A DNA stretch of 64,000 bases from Edaphobacter dinghuensis (GTDB taxonomy: Bacteria > Acidobacteriota > Terriglobia > Terriglobales > Acidobacteriaceae), in the NCBI RefSeq assembly GCF_014640335.1, contig NZ_BMGT01000002.1, positions 1 through 64,000 of the forward strand. The letters are read 5' to 3'. Numbering within the stretch: position 1 is the stretch's first letter; every line of letters starts with the position of its first letter. Below the pieces are notes generated by a model that saw only the letters and a list, made by a program, of their open reading frames with translations, was not told the DNA's origin and searched no databases. Made by a program: the position numbers and the translations under genes. Shown in pieces: positions 24,380 through 32,770 of the stretch.

Positions 24380-25242
24380 TGGCATCCCTGGCGTCCGAGG
24401 GGACGCAGATGGACGAGAGCGGCAGGCCAAGACGACACCCCAGCCGCGGTATGTATGTGCTGCCGTCGCTGTTTACGGCGGGCAATATCGCCGCAGGCTT
24501 CTACGCGATTACGCAGAGCGTGCAGGGGAGCGTTGGCGAGCCTGTGCACTTTGACCATGCGGCGCTGGCGATCGGGTTTGCCATCCTGTTCGACGGACTG
24601 GACGGGCGCATTGCGCGAATGACGAACACAACCAGCGACTTTGGCAAGGAACTCGATTCGCTGGCGGATGTGGTTACGTTCGGAGTGGCTCCCAGCCTGC
24701 TGGCGTACATCTGGGGATTTCGGATGTTGCCGTTGATGGAGCATCCGGGGCTGCGCGACCAGATCCTTCATCTTGGCGTCTTCGTCTGCTTCGTGTTTCT
24801 TATTTGCGGTGCGTGCAGGCTGGCCAGGTTCAATATCAGCGTCAATCCGCAGCCTCGCAATCCGGGTCGGCCCGGCCGCAAATACTTTGTGGGGATGCCG
24901 ATTCCGGCTGGTGCGGGGGTCATTTGCTCGGTCGTCCATTGTTTTAATGGATCTCCGATCAATCGTCCGGCGATGGCCTTCCTGTGGCTCGGCTTGATTG
25001 CGTTTACCGGTTTTCTGATGGTAAGCAGTTGGCGTTTCTGGAGCGGCAAGGAGATCAGCCTGGGAAACCGGCATCCATTCCAGATGGTTGCAGTGGTCGG
25101 AGTGCTGATCGCGCTGCTGTGGCTTTACTCCGAGTACATGCTGATTATTCTCGCGCTGGGCTACCTGGTGTCGGGGGTGATGGCGCGGCTGGCGTATTCG
25201 TGGAGCAGGGAACGACGGCAGCACTCGACGGAAGCATCGTAG
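24376..25242 (+). CDS. pssA: CDP-diacylglycerol-serine O-phosphatidyltransferase
   Basis: A 288-residue membrane enzyme making phosphatidylserine, the substrate of Psd encoded just upstream. The CDP-alcohol phosphatidyltransferase motif is complete: DGRIARMTNTTSDFGKELDS then LAD. VLPSLFTAGNIAAGFYAI begins the first helix, as in type II PssA proteins. About 20 hydrophilic residues precede it. Seven or eight hydrophobic segments follow the family pattern. ATG overlaps the psd stop (ATGA), so the two are co-translated. Confidence 0.93.
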   Translation: MMASLASEGTQMDESGRPRRHPSRGMYVLPSLFTAGNIAAGFYAITQSVQGSVGEPVHFDHAALAIGFAILFDGLDGRIARMTNTTSDFGKELDSLADVVTFGVAPSLLAYIWGFRMLPLMEHPGLRDQILHLGVFVCFVFLICGACRLARFNISVNPQPRNPGRPGRKYFVGMPIPAGAGVICSVVHCFNGSPINRPAMAFLWLGLIAFTGFLMVSSWRFWSGKEISLGNRHPFQMVAVVGVLIALLWLYSEYMLIILALGYLVSGVMARLAYSWSRERRQHSTEAS

Positions 25243-25295
25243 AGAAGGTGCGGGTTTTCGAGAAATAGTTGGCGAAAGAAGATTGCAGAGTAGAT

Positions 25296-26348
25296 ATGGC
25301 GACTGGAATTTATCGGATTGGCATTGTCGGGGCGTCTTCCCTGGTGGGAAAAGAATTAAGCGATGAACTGGGTGAGTCTGTGCTGGGGGCATCGGATTTT
25401 GTACTGCTCGATGAGAAGGAGGCAGCCGGGCAGATTGCATCGAGCGGCGACGAGGTTTCGTTCATTCAGCGGCTGGAGTCCTCTTCGTTCGATCACATGG
25501 ATTTCGTCTTCTTTGCGGGTAGCGCTGAGGTGACAAAGAAATATTGGCAGGACGCACGACGGGCCGGTGCCAGCATTGTTGACCTGACGTATGCGCTGGA
25601 TGGCGAGAAAGATGTTCGAGCGCGGGCACCGTGGGTAGCGGAGGCGCTGGCGGCGAAGGCTTCGCTGGGAGGGAGCGAGTTAGATCTCAATACGCCTGCG
25701 GTCGTCGCGGGGCATCCTGCGGCGGTGATGCTGGCGCTGGCTGCGGCTCGGTTGCAGGCAAAGATGCCGCTGAAGAGCGTTGCAGCGACAGTGATGGAGC
25801 CGGCATCGGAGCATGGAAGGCTGGCGATGGATGAGCTGCACCAGCAGACCGTCAACCTGCTGTCCTTTCAGACGCTTCCGCGAGAGCAATATGATGCGCA
25901 GGTAGCGTTCAACCTGCTGCCCTCGCTGGGAGAGGCCGCGAAGGTGAAGTTGGCGGTGGTGGAGAAGCGCATTCGGACAGAGTATGCGGAGTTTTCAGCA
26001 GGCGTGTTGCCGCCGCTGGCTTTGCAGCTTGTGCAAGCGCCAGTGTTTCACGGCTATGCGGCGTCCGTGCTGGTAGAGGTTGCACAGTCTGTCACTGCGG
26101 AGCAGGTAGAAGCTGCGCTGGCAGGCGAGCATGTAGATATTGTGAGCGGGGAGTCTGATCCGCCGAGCAACCTGAGCGCGGCCGGGCAGGAAGACATCAT
26201 GGTTCGCGTGAGCGAAGACGTGAGTAGCGATGGAGTATCGCGGTTCTGGCTTTGGATGGCCGCGGATAATTTGAAGCTGGCGGCGTTGAATGCGATTGCG
26301 TGTGCGGGAGAACTGCGCCGGTTGCGTCCGCTGGGCAAGGTGCAGTAA
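25296..26348 (+). CDS. Aspartate-semialdehyde-dehydrogenase-like protein lacking the catalytic Cys
   Basis: A 350-residue protein with the Asd/USG-1 architecture. The N-terminal Rossmann motif is YRIGIVGASSLVGKEL; FVFFAGSAEVTKKYW is the usual second conserved segment; VVAGHPAAVMLALAAARL stands where active enzymes have the N-C-[ST]-T nucleophile motif; and FQTLPREQYDAQVAFNLLPS and VFHGYAASVLVEV follow. The catalytic cysteine is replaced (AGHPAA), so normal dehydrogenase activity is not expected. In this respect it resembles Usg-1, a non-catalytic relative. It lies 53 bases after pssA. Function unknown. Start at ATG 25296; TTG 25269 is possible. Confidence 0.82.
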   Translation: MATGIYRIGIVGASSLVGKELSDELGESVLGASDFVLLDEKEAAGQIASSGDEVSFIQRLESSSFDHMDFVFFAGSAEVTKKYWQDARRAGASIVDLTYALDGEKDVRARAPWVAEALAAKASLGGSELDLNTPAVVAGHPAAVMLALAAARLQAKMPLKSVAATVMEPASEHGRLAMDELHQQTVNLLSFQTLPREQYDAQVAFNLLPSLGEAAKVKLAVVEKRIRTEYAEFSAGVLPPLALQLVQAPVFHGYAASVLVEVAQSVTAEQVEAALAGEHVDIVSGESDPPSNLSAAGQEDIMVRVSEDVSSDGVSRFWLWMAADNLKLAALNAIACAGELRRLRPLGKVQ

Positions 26349-26364
26349 GCAGCCGAGCCTGGAA

Positions 26365-28017
26365 TTACTTCGCACGGTTTTGGTTGCGAATCAGGTCGCT
26401 CATTTGCAGATAGACGCCGTTGGTCCAGCCGAAGCCGACGGCGTTGCTCTTGTAGCCAGCGGCAACTTTTACGTTGGCTGAACCGCTGACCACGTCATAT
26501 TTTTCGCGGATGGTGCCGTCGCGCAGGAAGTTCACTAAGACAGTCTGTGAAAAGTCGCTGGCTGCATGTGAGGCGTCGCCGGTGAAGCCGTATTGAGCAA
26601 GCCCTTTGACGGCGAGCCAGTTTGTGGGCGCCCATCCGAAGGGGAGATCCCATTGGGTGCCGGAGTCGTTGTCGCTCATGGCGAGGCCGCCGGGGTGCTC
26701 GAAGAGGGAGAGGTGTTGGTCGATTGCTGTGGCCTGCTGCGGGCTGGCGAGCCCGGCCCACAGCGGATAGAAGGCTGCGATGTAGTTGTAGGTAGAGCGT
26801 TGATGGGTGGTGAAGTTGTAGTCGTAGAACATGCCTGCGGTTGGGTTCCAGAGATATTTGTTAACGGCATCGCGTCGAGCGGTGGCGCGGTGTTCCCATT
26901 CGGTGGCCTCTGCGGTGCGGCCCAGCAGGGAGGCGAAGTGGGCCATGTCGCGCTCGTATTTATAGAGCAGGCTGTTGAGGCAAACGGGCGCGTAGTCGTC
27001 GGTTGAACCGCTGAAGGGGCCGAAGCGGAAGCTGGTGTCGAAGCCCGATTCTCGCATGGCGCGGTCGCCACTGTAGAAGGCGCGAGTGAGGCGGTAGCCT
27101 TTGTAATAGGCGCGGGCGCAGACTCTGGATGTAGTTACATCGCAGCTTGTCTTTGCGAGTGTGGCGGCTTCGGTTGCAGATGGATGTTCGGTGGCTTTGA
27201 TGAGATAGGCGGTGTGGGTGTCGGGGTGTACGAGCAGCCAGCGGATGACGTTAGGGTAGTAGTCGCTGTCGTCAGCCATCTCGGGCACGGGACCTTCACC
27301 GATGTCCTTGTAGCGGGCGAGGCCGGTGTCGCCTGCGCGATGGACCGGAGACGTCCACAACTCGTAGTCGCGCTGAGCGTAGCTATAGGCTTTGGCGAGC
27401 CACTCCTTCGAGAGCGGCTTGCCGTCGGAATGCTCGTAGACTTCTCGGATCATCGATGAAAGAAACGGCGGCTGCGAACGGGTGAAGTAGTAGGTACGGT
27501 TGGCATTGAGGATCGCGCCGTAGTTTTCGATCTCGTAGAAGAAGTTTTCGACCATGCCGCGGGCGAGGTCGGAGCGGTGGTCGTGGACGAGGCCGAGGAT
27601 GATGAAGTAGCTGTCCCAACCGTACATCTCGTTGAAGCGGCCGCCGGGGACGACGTAGCGATTGGGAAGGTAGAGGAGGCCTTCTTTGGGGATTTCGCTG
27701 ACCTTGACATCGCCTATGTGGATGATCTTTCGCGGCAGACGGTGCACCTCGATGTTGCAGAGCTTTTGCGCGGCGATGACGGGTGCCGGCATCGGCAGGC
27801 CAGCGGGGAGGTAGAGTACCGGGGCTGTCATTACTTTGGGATCGACCAGCGATTTGCAGTCGGACATGGAGCGGGAGAGACTGTCCCAACTGTTGTGAAT
27901 GTAGCTAAGAATTTTCGCATTGGAGGATGCATCGGTGCTGGTCGCTTGAGCGCTGGCGTTACCTGTGAGGAGCGTCGTTGTAAAAAGCAGGATGCCGATG
28001 CGAAGTAGATATTTCAT
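26365..28017 (-). CDS. treA: Periplasmic trehalase (GH37)
   Basis: A 550-residue exported glycosidase splitting trehalose into two glucoses. It has a signal peptide (about 1-24, ending GNASAQ). Both trehalase signatures are intact: PGGRFNEMYGWDSYFI and QWDLPFGWAPTNW. The body is an (alpha/alpha)6 barrel of normal length. Convergent with the Asd-like gene (16-base gap) and divergent from a fructokinase-type ROK kinase, which could phosphorylate imported hexose. Desiccation or osmotic trehalose turnover is the usual role. Confidence 0.93.
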   Translation of the reverse strand: MKYLLRIGILLFTTTLLTGNASAQATSTDASSNAKILSYIHNSWDSLSRSMSDCKSLVDPKVMTAPVLYLPAGLPMPAPVIAAQKLCNIEVHRLPRKIIHIGDVKVSEIPKEGLLYLPNRYVVPGGRFNEMYGWDSYFIILGLVHDHRSDLARGMVENFFYEIENYGAILNANRTYYFTRSQPPFLSSMIREVYEHSDGKPLSKEWLAKAYSYAQRDYELWTSPVHRAGDTGLARYKDIGEGPVPEMADDSDYYPNVIRWLLVHPDTHTAYLIKATEHPSATEAATLAKTSCDVTTSRVCARAYYKGYRLTRAFYSGDRAMRESGFDTSFRFGPFSGSTDDYAPVCLNSLLYKYERDMAHFASLLGRTAEATEWEHRATARRDAVNKYLWNPTAGMFYDYNFTTHQRSTYNYIAAFYPLWAGLASPQQATAIDQHLSLFEHPGGLAMSDNDSGTQWDLPFGWAPTNWLAVKGLAQYGFTGDASHAASDFSQTVLVNFLRDGTIREKYDVVSGSANVKVAAGYKSNAVGFGWTNGVYLQMSDLIRNQNRAK

Positions 28018-28208
28018 GGATGGTCCTTACTTTTCTTCGATGGTCAAAAGAGGGGATAGAGAGGCTTCCTGTATTCGAAAACGGTAACACTTTAGCATCC
28101 GCGTTGGGCGGCTGGAGCAAGCGCATGGACTTCTCTGTGGTGGCGTAGCTCCTGTTCAGAGGGTAGTGTTAATCTGCGGATTTTAATGTGAAACGCGAAG
28201 GAGTATTC
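28018..28208. other. Divergent promoter region between trehalase and ROK kinase
   Basis: About 190 bases. AAGGAG (28197-28202) is the ribosome-binding site for the GTG at 28209. No convincing -10/-35 pair or operator is visible. Confidence 0.4.
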
Positions 28209-29141
28209 GTGGCGAATAAGAGCGGTGGAGCAGGTTCGGAGATGCGGATTGGCATCGACCTTGGAGGAACGAAGATTGAAGCGCTTGCCATCGACAGAGA
28301 TGGAAAGGAATTGGTTCGGCATCGTGTCGATACTCCGCAAGGCGACTATGATGCGACGGTAGCGTCGATGGCGGCGCTGGTTCGACGCATCGAAGAGGAG
28401 ATAGGTCGAACCGCGACGGTGGGCGCGGGCATTCCCGGCTGCGTCTCGCATGTAACCGGAGTTGTGAAGAATGCCAATTCGACATGGCTGAATGGAAAGC
28501 CGCTGGATAAGGATCTGTGCAAGGCGATGGATCGCGAGGTGCGCGTTGCGAATGATGCAAATTGTCTTGCCATCTCCGAGGCTACCGATGGAGCGGCGGC
28601 GGGCAAGCGGCTGGTCTTTGGAGTGATTCTGGGGACGGGATGCGGCGGCGGCATCGCGATTAACGGTCACGTTCACGATGGGCCGAACAGCATTGCTGGT
28701 GAGTGGGGGCATAATCCGTTGCCGTGGATGCTGCCTGAGGAACTGCCGGGGCCTGCGTGCTATTGCGGGAAGAGCGGGTGTCTGGAGACGTGGATCTCGG
28801 GGACAGGTGTGGCGCAGGACCACAAGAGGGTGACGGGCAGGGAACTGACGACACGGGAGATTGTGGCGGCGTCGGAGGCCGGTGATCCTGATGCTGTGGC
28901 TACGGTGAATCGATTTGAGGACCGGTTGGCACGGGGATTGGCCCATGTGATCGATTTGCTGGATCCGGATGTGCTTGTCTTTGGCGGAGGATTGTCGAAG
29001 GTGCAACAGCTCTATCGGAATCTGCCGAAGATATTGCCGCGGTATGTCTTCGGCAAAGAAGTAGCTACGCCAATCGTGCAGGCTAAGTTTGGAGACTCCA
29101 GCGGAGTTCGCGGCGCGGCATGGCTGTGGCCGAATCAATGA
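28209..29141 (+). CDS. ROK family fructokinase/hexokinase
   Basis: A 310-residue ATP-dependent sugar kinase. The N-terminal phosphate loop is RIGIDLGGTKIEALAID. GEWGHNPLPWM matches the Mak-type manno(fructo)kinase motif. The zinc site CYCGKSGCLETWISG is complete, and the second nucleotide region VLVFGGGLSK is near the C-terminus. The enzyme is cytoplasmic. Start chosen at GTG 28209 because AAGGAG lies 6 bases upstream; ATG 28242 directly before the kinase fold is an alternative. Confidence 0.9.
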   Translation: MANKSGGAGSEMRIGIDLGGTKIEALAIDRDGKELVRHRVDTPQGDYDATVASMAALVRRIEEEIGRTATVGAGIPGCVSHVTGVVKNANSTWLNGKPLDKDLCKAMDREVRVANDANCLAISEATDGAAAGKRLVFGVILGTGCGGGIAINGHVHDGPNSIAGEWGHNPLPWMLPEELPGPACYCGKSGCLETWISGTGVAQDHKRVTGRELTTREIVAASEAGDPDAVATVNRFEDRLARGLAHVIDLLDPDVLVFGGGLSKVQQLYRNLPKILPRYVFGKEVATPIVQAKFGDSSGVRGAAWLWPNQ

Positions 29142-29149
29142 TGCGCTAT

Positions 29150-29188
29150 TTGCAGCGCCACTAGAGTGCGGTATGGTGGCGTAGATCG
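29150..29188 (+). promoter_or_regulatory. Promoter-like element, copy 1
   Basis: TTGCAG (29150-29155), 16-base spacer, TATGGT (29172-29177), inside a block GAGTGCGGTATGGTGGCGTA that recurs almost unchanged at 30392-30417, where TTGCAA is again 16 bases upstream of TATGGT. It lies 50-88 bases before the start of the amidohydrolase gene. Confidence 0.55.
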
Positions 29189-29237
29189 TTCGAGAAAATC
29201 TAATTTTGTTCTCATTGAGCGGCACAGGAGTATACAT

Positions 29238-30206
29238 TTGCGGCGCAGAAACTTTCTAAAACTCGCAGCGTCCGCAGGTGCATCGTGGGCGACGCATCCG
29301 ATTCGGGCAGCCGTCCCGGCAACACCAATTCCTATTATCGATGCTCATATCCATCTCTTCGATCCAAGTCGACCCGGAGGGATTCCCTGGCCTGAGCCAA
29401 GCGATTCTGTTATCTATAAACCAGCGCTTCCAGATCGTTATGAGCGCATCACGGCGCCGCTTGGGGTAGTAGGGGCCATTGCCGTAGAAGCCAGCCCCTT
29501 GCTGAGCGACAACGACTGGGTGCTGCAGGTCGCAGCGAAGAACCCCGTAATCGTGGGAGTGGTTGGCGATCTTATACCCGGAGCACCGGATTACGCCAAA
29601 GAGTTAGAGCGTCTCCACACAAACCCTCTCTTTGTAGGCATTCGCTACGGCAATCTCTGGAAGCGGGATTTGGGATTGGACTCGAAAAACCCTGGATTTA
29701 TCTCAGGCTTGAAATTGGTTTCAGAGTATGGTCTTGAACTAGACAGTGCTAATCCCGACAATAATCTGATTCGCGCGATCGTCGAGGTGTCGGATCAAGT
29801 TCCAGAGTTGCGCATAGTCATCGATCACTTGCCTGCCGCTCCTATTCCGCCTCCAGGTGCTGCACGTAACGAATACTGGTCGCATCTTCGTCACTGTGCG
29901 AGCAATCCAAACATCTTCATCAAGCTGTCGGAGATCCCCGTTAGAGTTGGCAAGGATGTCCAAAAAGACCCCGCCTACTATCGTGAGCGGCTCGATGATA
30001 TCTGGAACCTTTTCGGAGAGGATCGCATTCTCTACGGTAGTGACTGGCCAAACAGCGATCATCTGGCAACATATGCCGATACACTCGCGCTTGTACGCGG
30101 CTATGTTATGCAAAAAGGTAACGCAGCGTGCCAAAAATTCTTCTGGAAAAACTCAATTGCGGCTTACAAATGGCGACCAAGAAACACAAGCCAGAAAAAC
30201 CTGTAA
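29238..30206 (+). CDS. Tat-exported amidohydrolase (fuconolactonase-like)
   Basis: A 322-residue TIM-barrel metal hydrolase of the amidohydrolase 2 type. The first metal motif is IIDAHIHLFDP, later VIDHLPAAP, and the final aspartate is in ILYGSDWPNSD. This layout matches COG3618, which includes L-fuconolactonase and related sugar-lactone hydrolases. The N-terminus RRRNFLKLAASAGASWATHP is a twin-arginine signal. I take TTG 29238 as the start because AGGAG lies 7 bases upstream and the signal begins there; an upstream in-frame ATG at 29166 lies inside the promoter-like block. The actual substrate is unknown. Confidence 0.82.
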   Translation: MRRRNFLKLAASAGASWATHPIRAAVPATPIPIIDAHIHLFDPSRPGGIPWPEPSDSVIYKPALPDRYERITAPLGVVGAIAVEASPLLSDNDWVLQVAAKNPVIVGVVGDLIPGAPDYAKELERLHTNPLFVGIRYGNLWKRDLGLDSKNPGFISGLKLVSEYGLELDSANPDNNLIRAIVEVSDQVPELRIVIDHLPAAPIPPPGAARNEYWSHLRHCASNPNIFIKLSEIPVRVGKDVQKDPAYYRERLDDIWNLFGEDRILYGSDWPNSDHLATYADTLALVRGYVMQKGNAACQKFFWKNSIAAYKWRPRNTSQKNL

Positions 30207-30378
30207 GAGCATTGGGATAAGTCTCGAAGGCATTTGCGTATTATGAAACAAATCCCAAGGCGCTCAGGAAATTGTCAAATATCCATAATTTGTTTTTTCA
30301 AATTCTGAGCCGTGCACGTCATTTCAATGACTTACAGTAGCAAAAAAGCCATAACAATTGTTATTTCACATCCCATTT

Positions 30379-30417
30379 TTGCAAGGATGCACGAGTGCGA
30401 TATGGTGGCGTAGACCG
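30379..30417 (+). promoter_or_regulatory. Promoter-like element, copy 2
   Basis: TTGCAA (30379-30384), 16-base spacer, TATGGT (30401-30406), in the block GAGTGCGATATGGTGGCGTA. It lies 27-65 bases upstream of the PQQ dehydrogenase start. It matches copy 1 at 29150-29188 in hexamers, spacing and about 23 of 25 bases of the block. Confidence 0.6.
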
Positions 30418-30443
30418 CCAGGGATCGATAAAGGATTGTCTGA

Positions 30444-32663
30444 ATGCGAATTAGGAGTTGGGCTGCTGTTACTGTGTTTACTCTGTTCGGCATGGCGCTT
30501 TGGCAGGTGCAGGCAAGACAAGCCAACGTGGTTGCCGCAGCAAGTCGAGGATCTGAAGCTACAGCGCGAGATTGGCCTGTCTACAACGGCGGGGTCAATG
30601 GCGATCACTATTCGCCGTTGACGCAGATCAATCGCTCGAACGTAAGCCGGTTGAAGGTTGCATGGACGTTCGATATGCACGAAAAGGGTGGGTTGCAGAC
30701 GAACCCGCTGGTGATCGGCCGGATACTCTACGCGTATACCCCATCGCAAAAGGTGATCGCTCTCGATGGCGCAACGGGTAAGGTGATCTGGACCTTCTCT
30801 CCAGAGATGCCCGGCGGCCAGCCTACGCGCGGGCTTAGCTACTGGACCGATGGCAAGGAGAGCATCCTGTTCGCTGGCGCTCTCACCAATCTTTATGCGC
30901 TTGATCCGGCGACAGGGAAGCTTATCCCGACCTTTGGAGATCAGGGCAAGATCGATCTTCGCAAGGGACTGGCCGAGGGCGACTATACCGGGGTATATCT
31001 CGCTCCTACCACTCCGGGTTTGGTCTTCAAGGATATGATCATCGTCGGATTTCGTGCGCCGGAGGAGGAGCCGGCACTGCATGGCGACATTCGCGCGTTC
31101 GATGTCCATACCGGCGCTCTTCGCTGGACCTTTCATACCATTCCTCATCCGGGCGAATATGGCTACGAAACGTGGCCGAAGGATGCGTGGAAGATTACTG
31201 GCGCAGCCAACAACTGGGCGGGCATGTCGCTTGATGAGAAGCGCGGCATTTTGTATGCGCCTACCGGTTCTGCTGTAACTGACTTTTACGGCTACGACCG
31301 TGCGGGCGACGATCTGTTTGCGGATACTCTGCTGGCGCTCGATGCCAACACTGGAAAACGGATATGGCACTTTCAGGGTGTTCATCACGATATATGGGAC
31401 CGGGATTTTCCTTCTCCGCCAGCACTCGTGACAATTCATCGAGATGGCAAAGCGATTGATGCCGTAGCGCAGACTACGAAGCAGGGCTTTGTCTTTCTCT
31501 TCGATCGCGCAAACGGCAAGCCGCTGTTTCCTATTGAAGAGAAGCCATTTCCTGCATCGAATGTTCCCGGTGAGACGACCTCGCCGACACAGCCGATTCC
31601 GCAACTTCCACTGCCTTATGCTCGTCAGCTACTCACCGCGGATATGCTGACCACGCGAACGCCGGAGGCCCATGCCTGGGCGGTGGAGCAGTTCAAGACC
31701 TTTCGCAGTGAAGGTCAATTTATTCCTTTCAGCGTAGACAAGCAGACCGTGGTCTTTCCGGGTTTCGATGGCGGAGCCGAGTGGGGCGGGCCAGCCATCG
31801 ATCCTCGTACTGGCGTCATCTATGTCAACGCCAACGATATTGCCTGGACGGGAGGATTGACGGCGACTAAAACGAGTGGCAATGCGGGGACGGATTTGTA
31901 TCAACATCAATGCTCAATGTGTCACGGCGCAGATCGAAAGGGATCGCCACCGGCATTTCCGTCTTTGGTTCACGTCGATCAGCGACTGAGTGATGCTGCG
32001 ATCACATCGTTGATTCACGATGGAAAGGCAAGAATGCCTGCTTTTCCAGGGATAACGGGAGAGAAGCTGGATGCGATCCTTGCGTTTCTCAAGACCGATT
32101 CCGACGCGATGAATACCGGAAAGGGTAATAGCGCGCAGAAGATCTCTGCCGAGAGTAGTGCGCGGACAGCCAATACGACGTTGTCGTCGAAGAGTGAGTT
32201 GGGAGGCGCTGAAGCTGCGACTGCGCGGTATCACTTTACCGGCTACCGTAAGTTTCTTGATCCTGATGGCTATCCAGCGATCGTTCCACCGTGGGGAACG
32301 CTCAATGCTATCGATCTAAACACAGGCAAATATCTTTGGAAGGTGCCGCTGGGGGAGTATCCCGAGCTGATGGCGAAAGGAATGAAGGCGACCGGCTCAG
32401 AGAACTATGGAGGGCCGATCATTACTGCGGGCGGTGTTGTGATTGTCAGTGCGACGATCTACGACAGGAAGATTCGAGCCTTCGACAGTCGAACCGGCAA
32501 GCTGCTTTGGGAGTACGAGCTTCCTTATGCAGGGAACGCAACGCCTGCAACGTACATGATCGATGGGAAGCAGTATGTGGTAATTGCTGCGAGCGGTGCG
32601 CGAAATCCTGCCGGACCGCAAGGCGCAGCCTATGTGGCGTTTGCCTTGCCGCAGCGAACCTGA
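30444..32663 (+). CDS. PQQ-dependent dehydrogenase with inserted cytochrome c domain
   Basis: A 739-residue periplasmic quinoprotein. Residues 1-24 form a signal peptide or anchor. The beta-propeller begins DWPVYNGGVNGDHYSPLTQI, a form seen in soluble or membrane-associated PQQ glucose and alcohol dehydrogenases. A heme c site C490-S-M-C493-H494 sits in a domain spanning about 482-557 that is inserted before the last propeller blades, which resume near YHFTGYRKFLDPDG. Electrons would pass from PQQ through this heme to the respiratory chain. The substrate (glucose or another sugar) is inferred. No PQQ synthesis genes lie nearby. Confidence 0.88.
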   Translation: MRIRSWAAVTVFTLFGMALWQVQARQANVVAAASRGSEATARDWPVYNGGVNGDHYSPLTQINRSNVSRLKVAWTFDMHEKGGLQTNPLVIGRILYAYTPSQKVIALDGATGKVIWTFSPEMPGGQPTRGLSYWTDGKESILFAGALTNLYALDPATGKLIPTFGDQGKIDLRKGLAEGDYTGVYLAPTTPGLVFKDMIIVGFRAPEEEPALHGDIRAFDVHTGALRWTFHTIPHPGEYGYETWPKDAWKITGAANNWAGMSLDEKRGILYAPTGSAVTDFYGYDRAGDDLFADTLLALDANTGKRIWHFQGVHHDIWDRDFPSPPALVTIHRDGKAIDAVAQTTKQGFVFLFDRANGKPLFPIEEKPFPASNVPGETTSPTQPIPQLPLPYARQLLTADMLTTRTPEAHAWAVEQFKTFRSEGQFIPFSVDKQTVVFPGFDGGAEWGGPAIDPRTGVIYVNANDIAWTGGLTATKTSGNAGTDLYQHQCSMCHGADRKGSPPAFPSLVHVDQRLSDAAITSLIHDGKARMPAFPGITGEKLDAILAFLKTDSDAMNTGKGNSAQKISAESSARTANTTLSSKSELGGAEAATARYHFTGYRKFLDPDGYPAIVPPWGTLNAIDLNTGKYLWKVPLGEYPELMAKGMKATGSENYGGPIITAGGVVIVSATIYDRKIRAFDSRTGKLLWEYELPYAGNATPATYMIDGKQYVVIAASGARNPAGPQGAAYVAFALPQRT

Positions 32664-32770
32664 ATAGGCGCCGTCTGGCTCTGAGTTGGGGATGGTTGTC
32701 CCGACTGGTTCGCTCGTGAAATAGTGGGATGCCTGAGTAAGTGCGGCCGTAACGGAAGAATGAGGATCGA

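Noticed and set aside
25296..26348. Annotation as functional aspartate-semialdehyde dehydrogenase (asd)
   Set aside because: The catalytic cysteine motif is absent.
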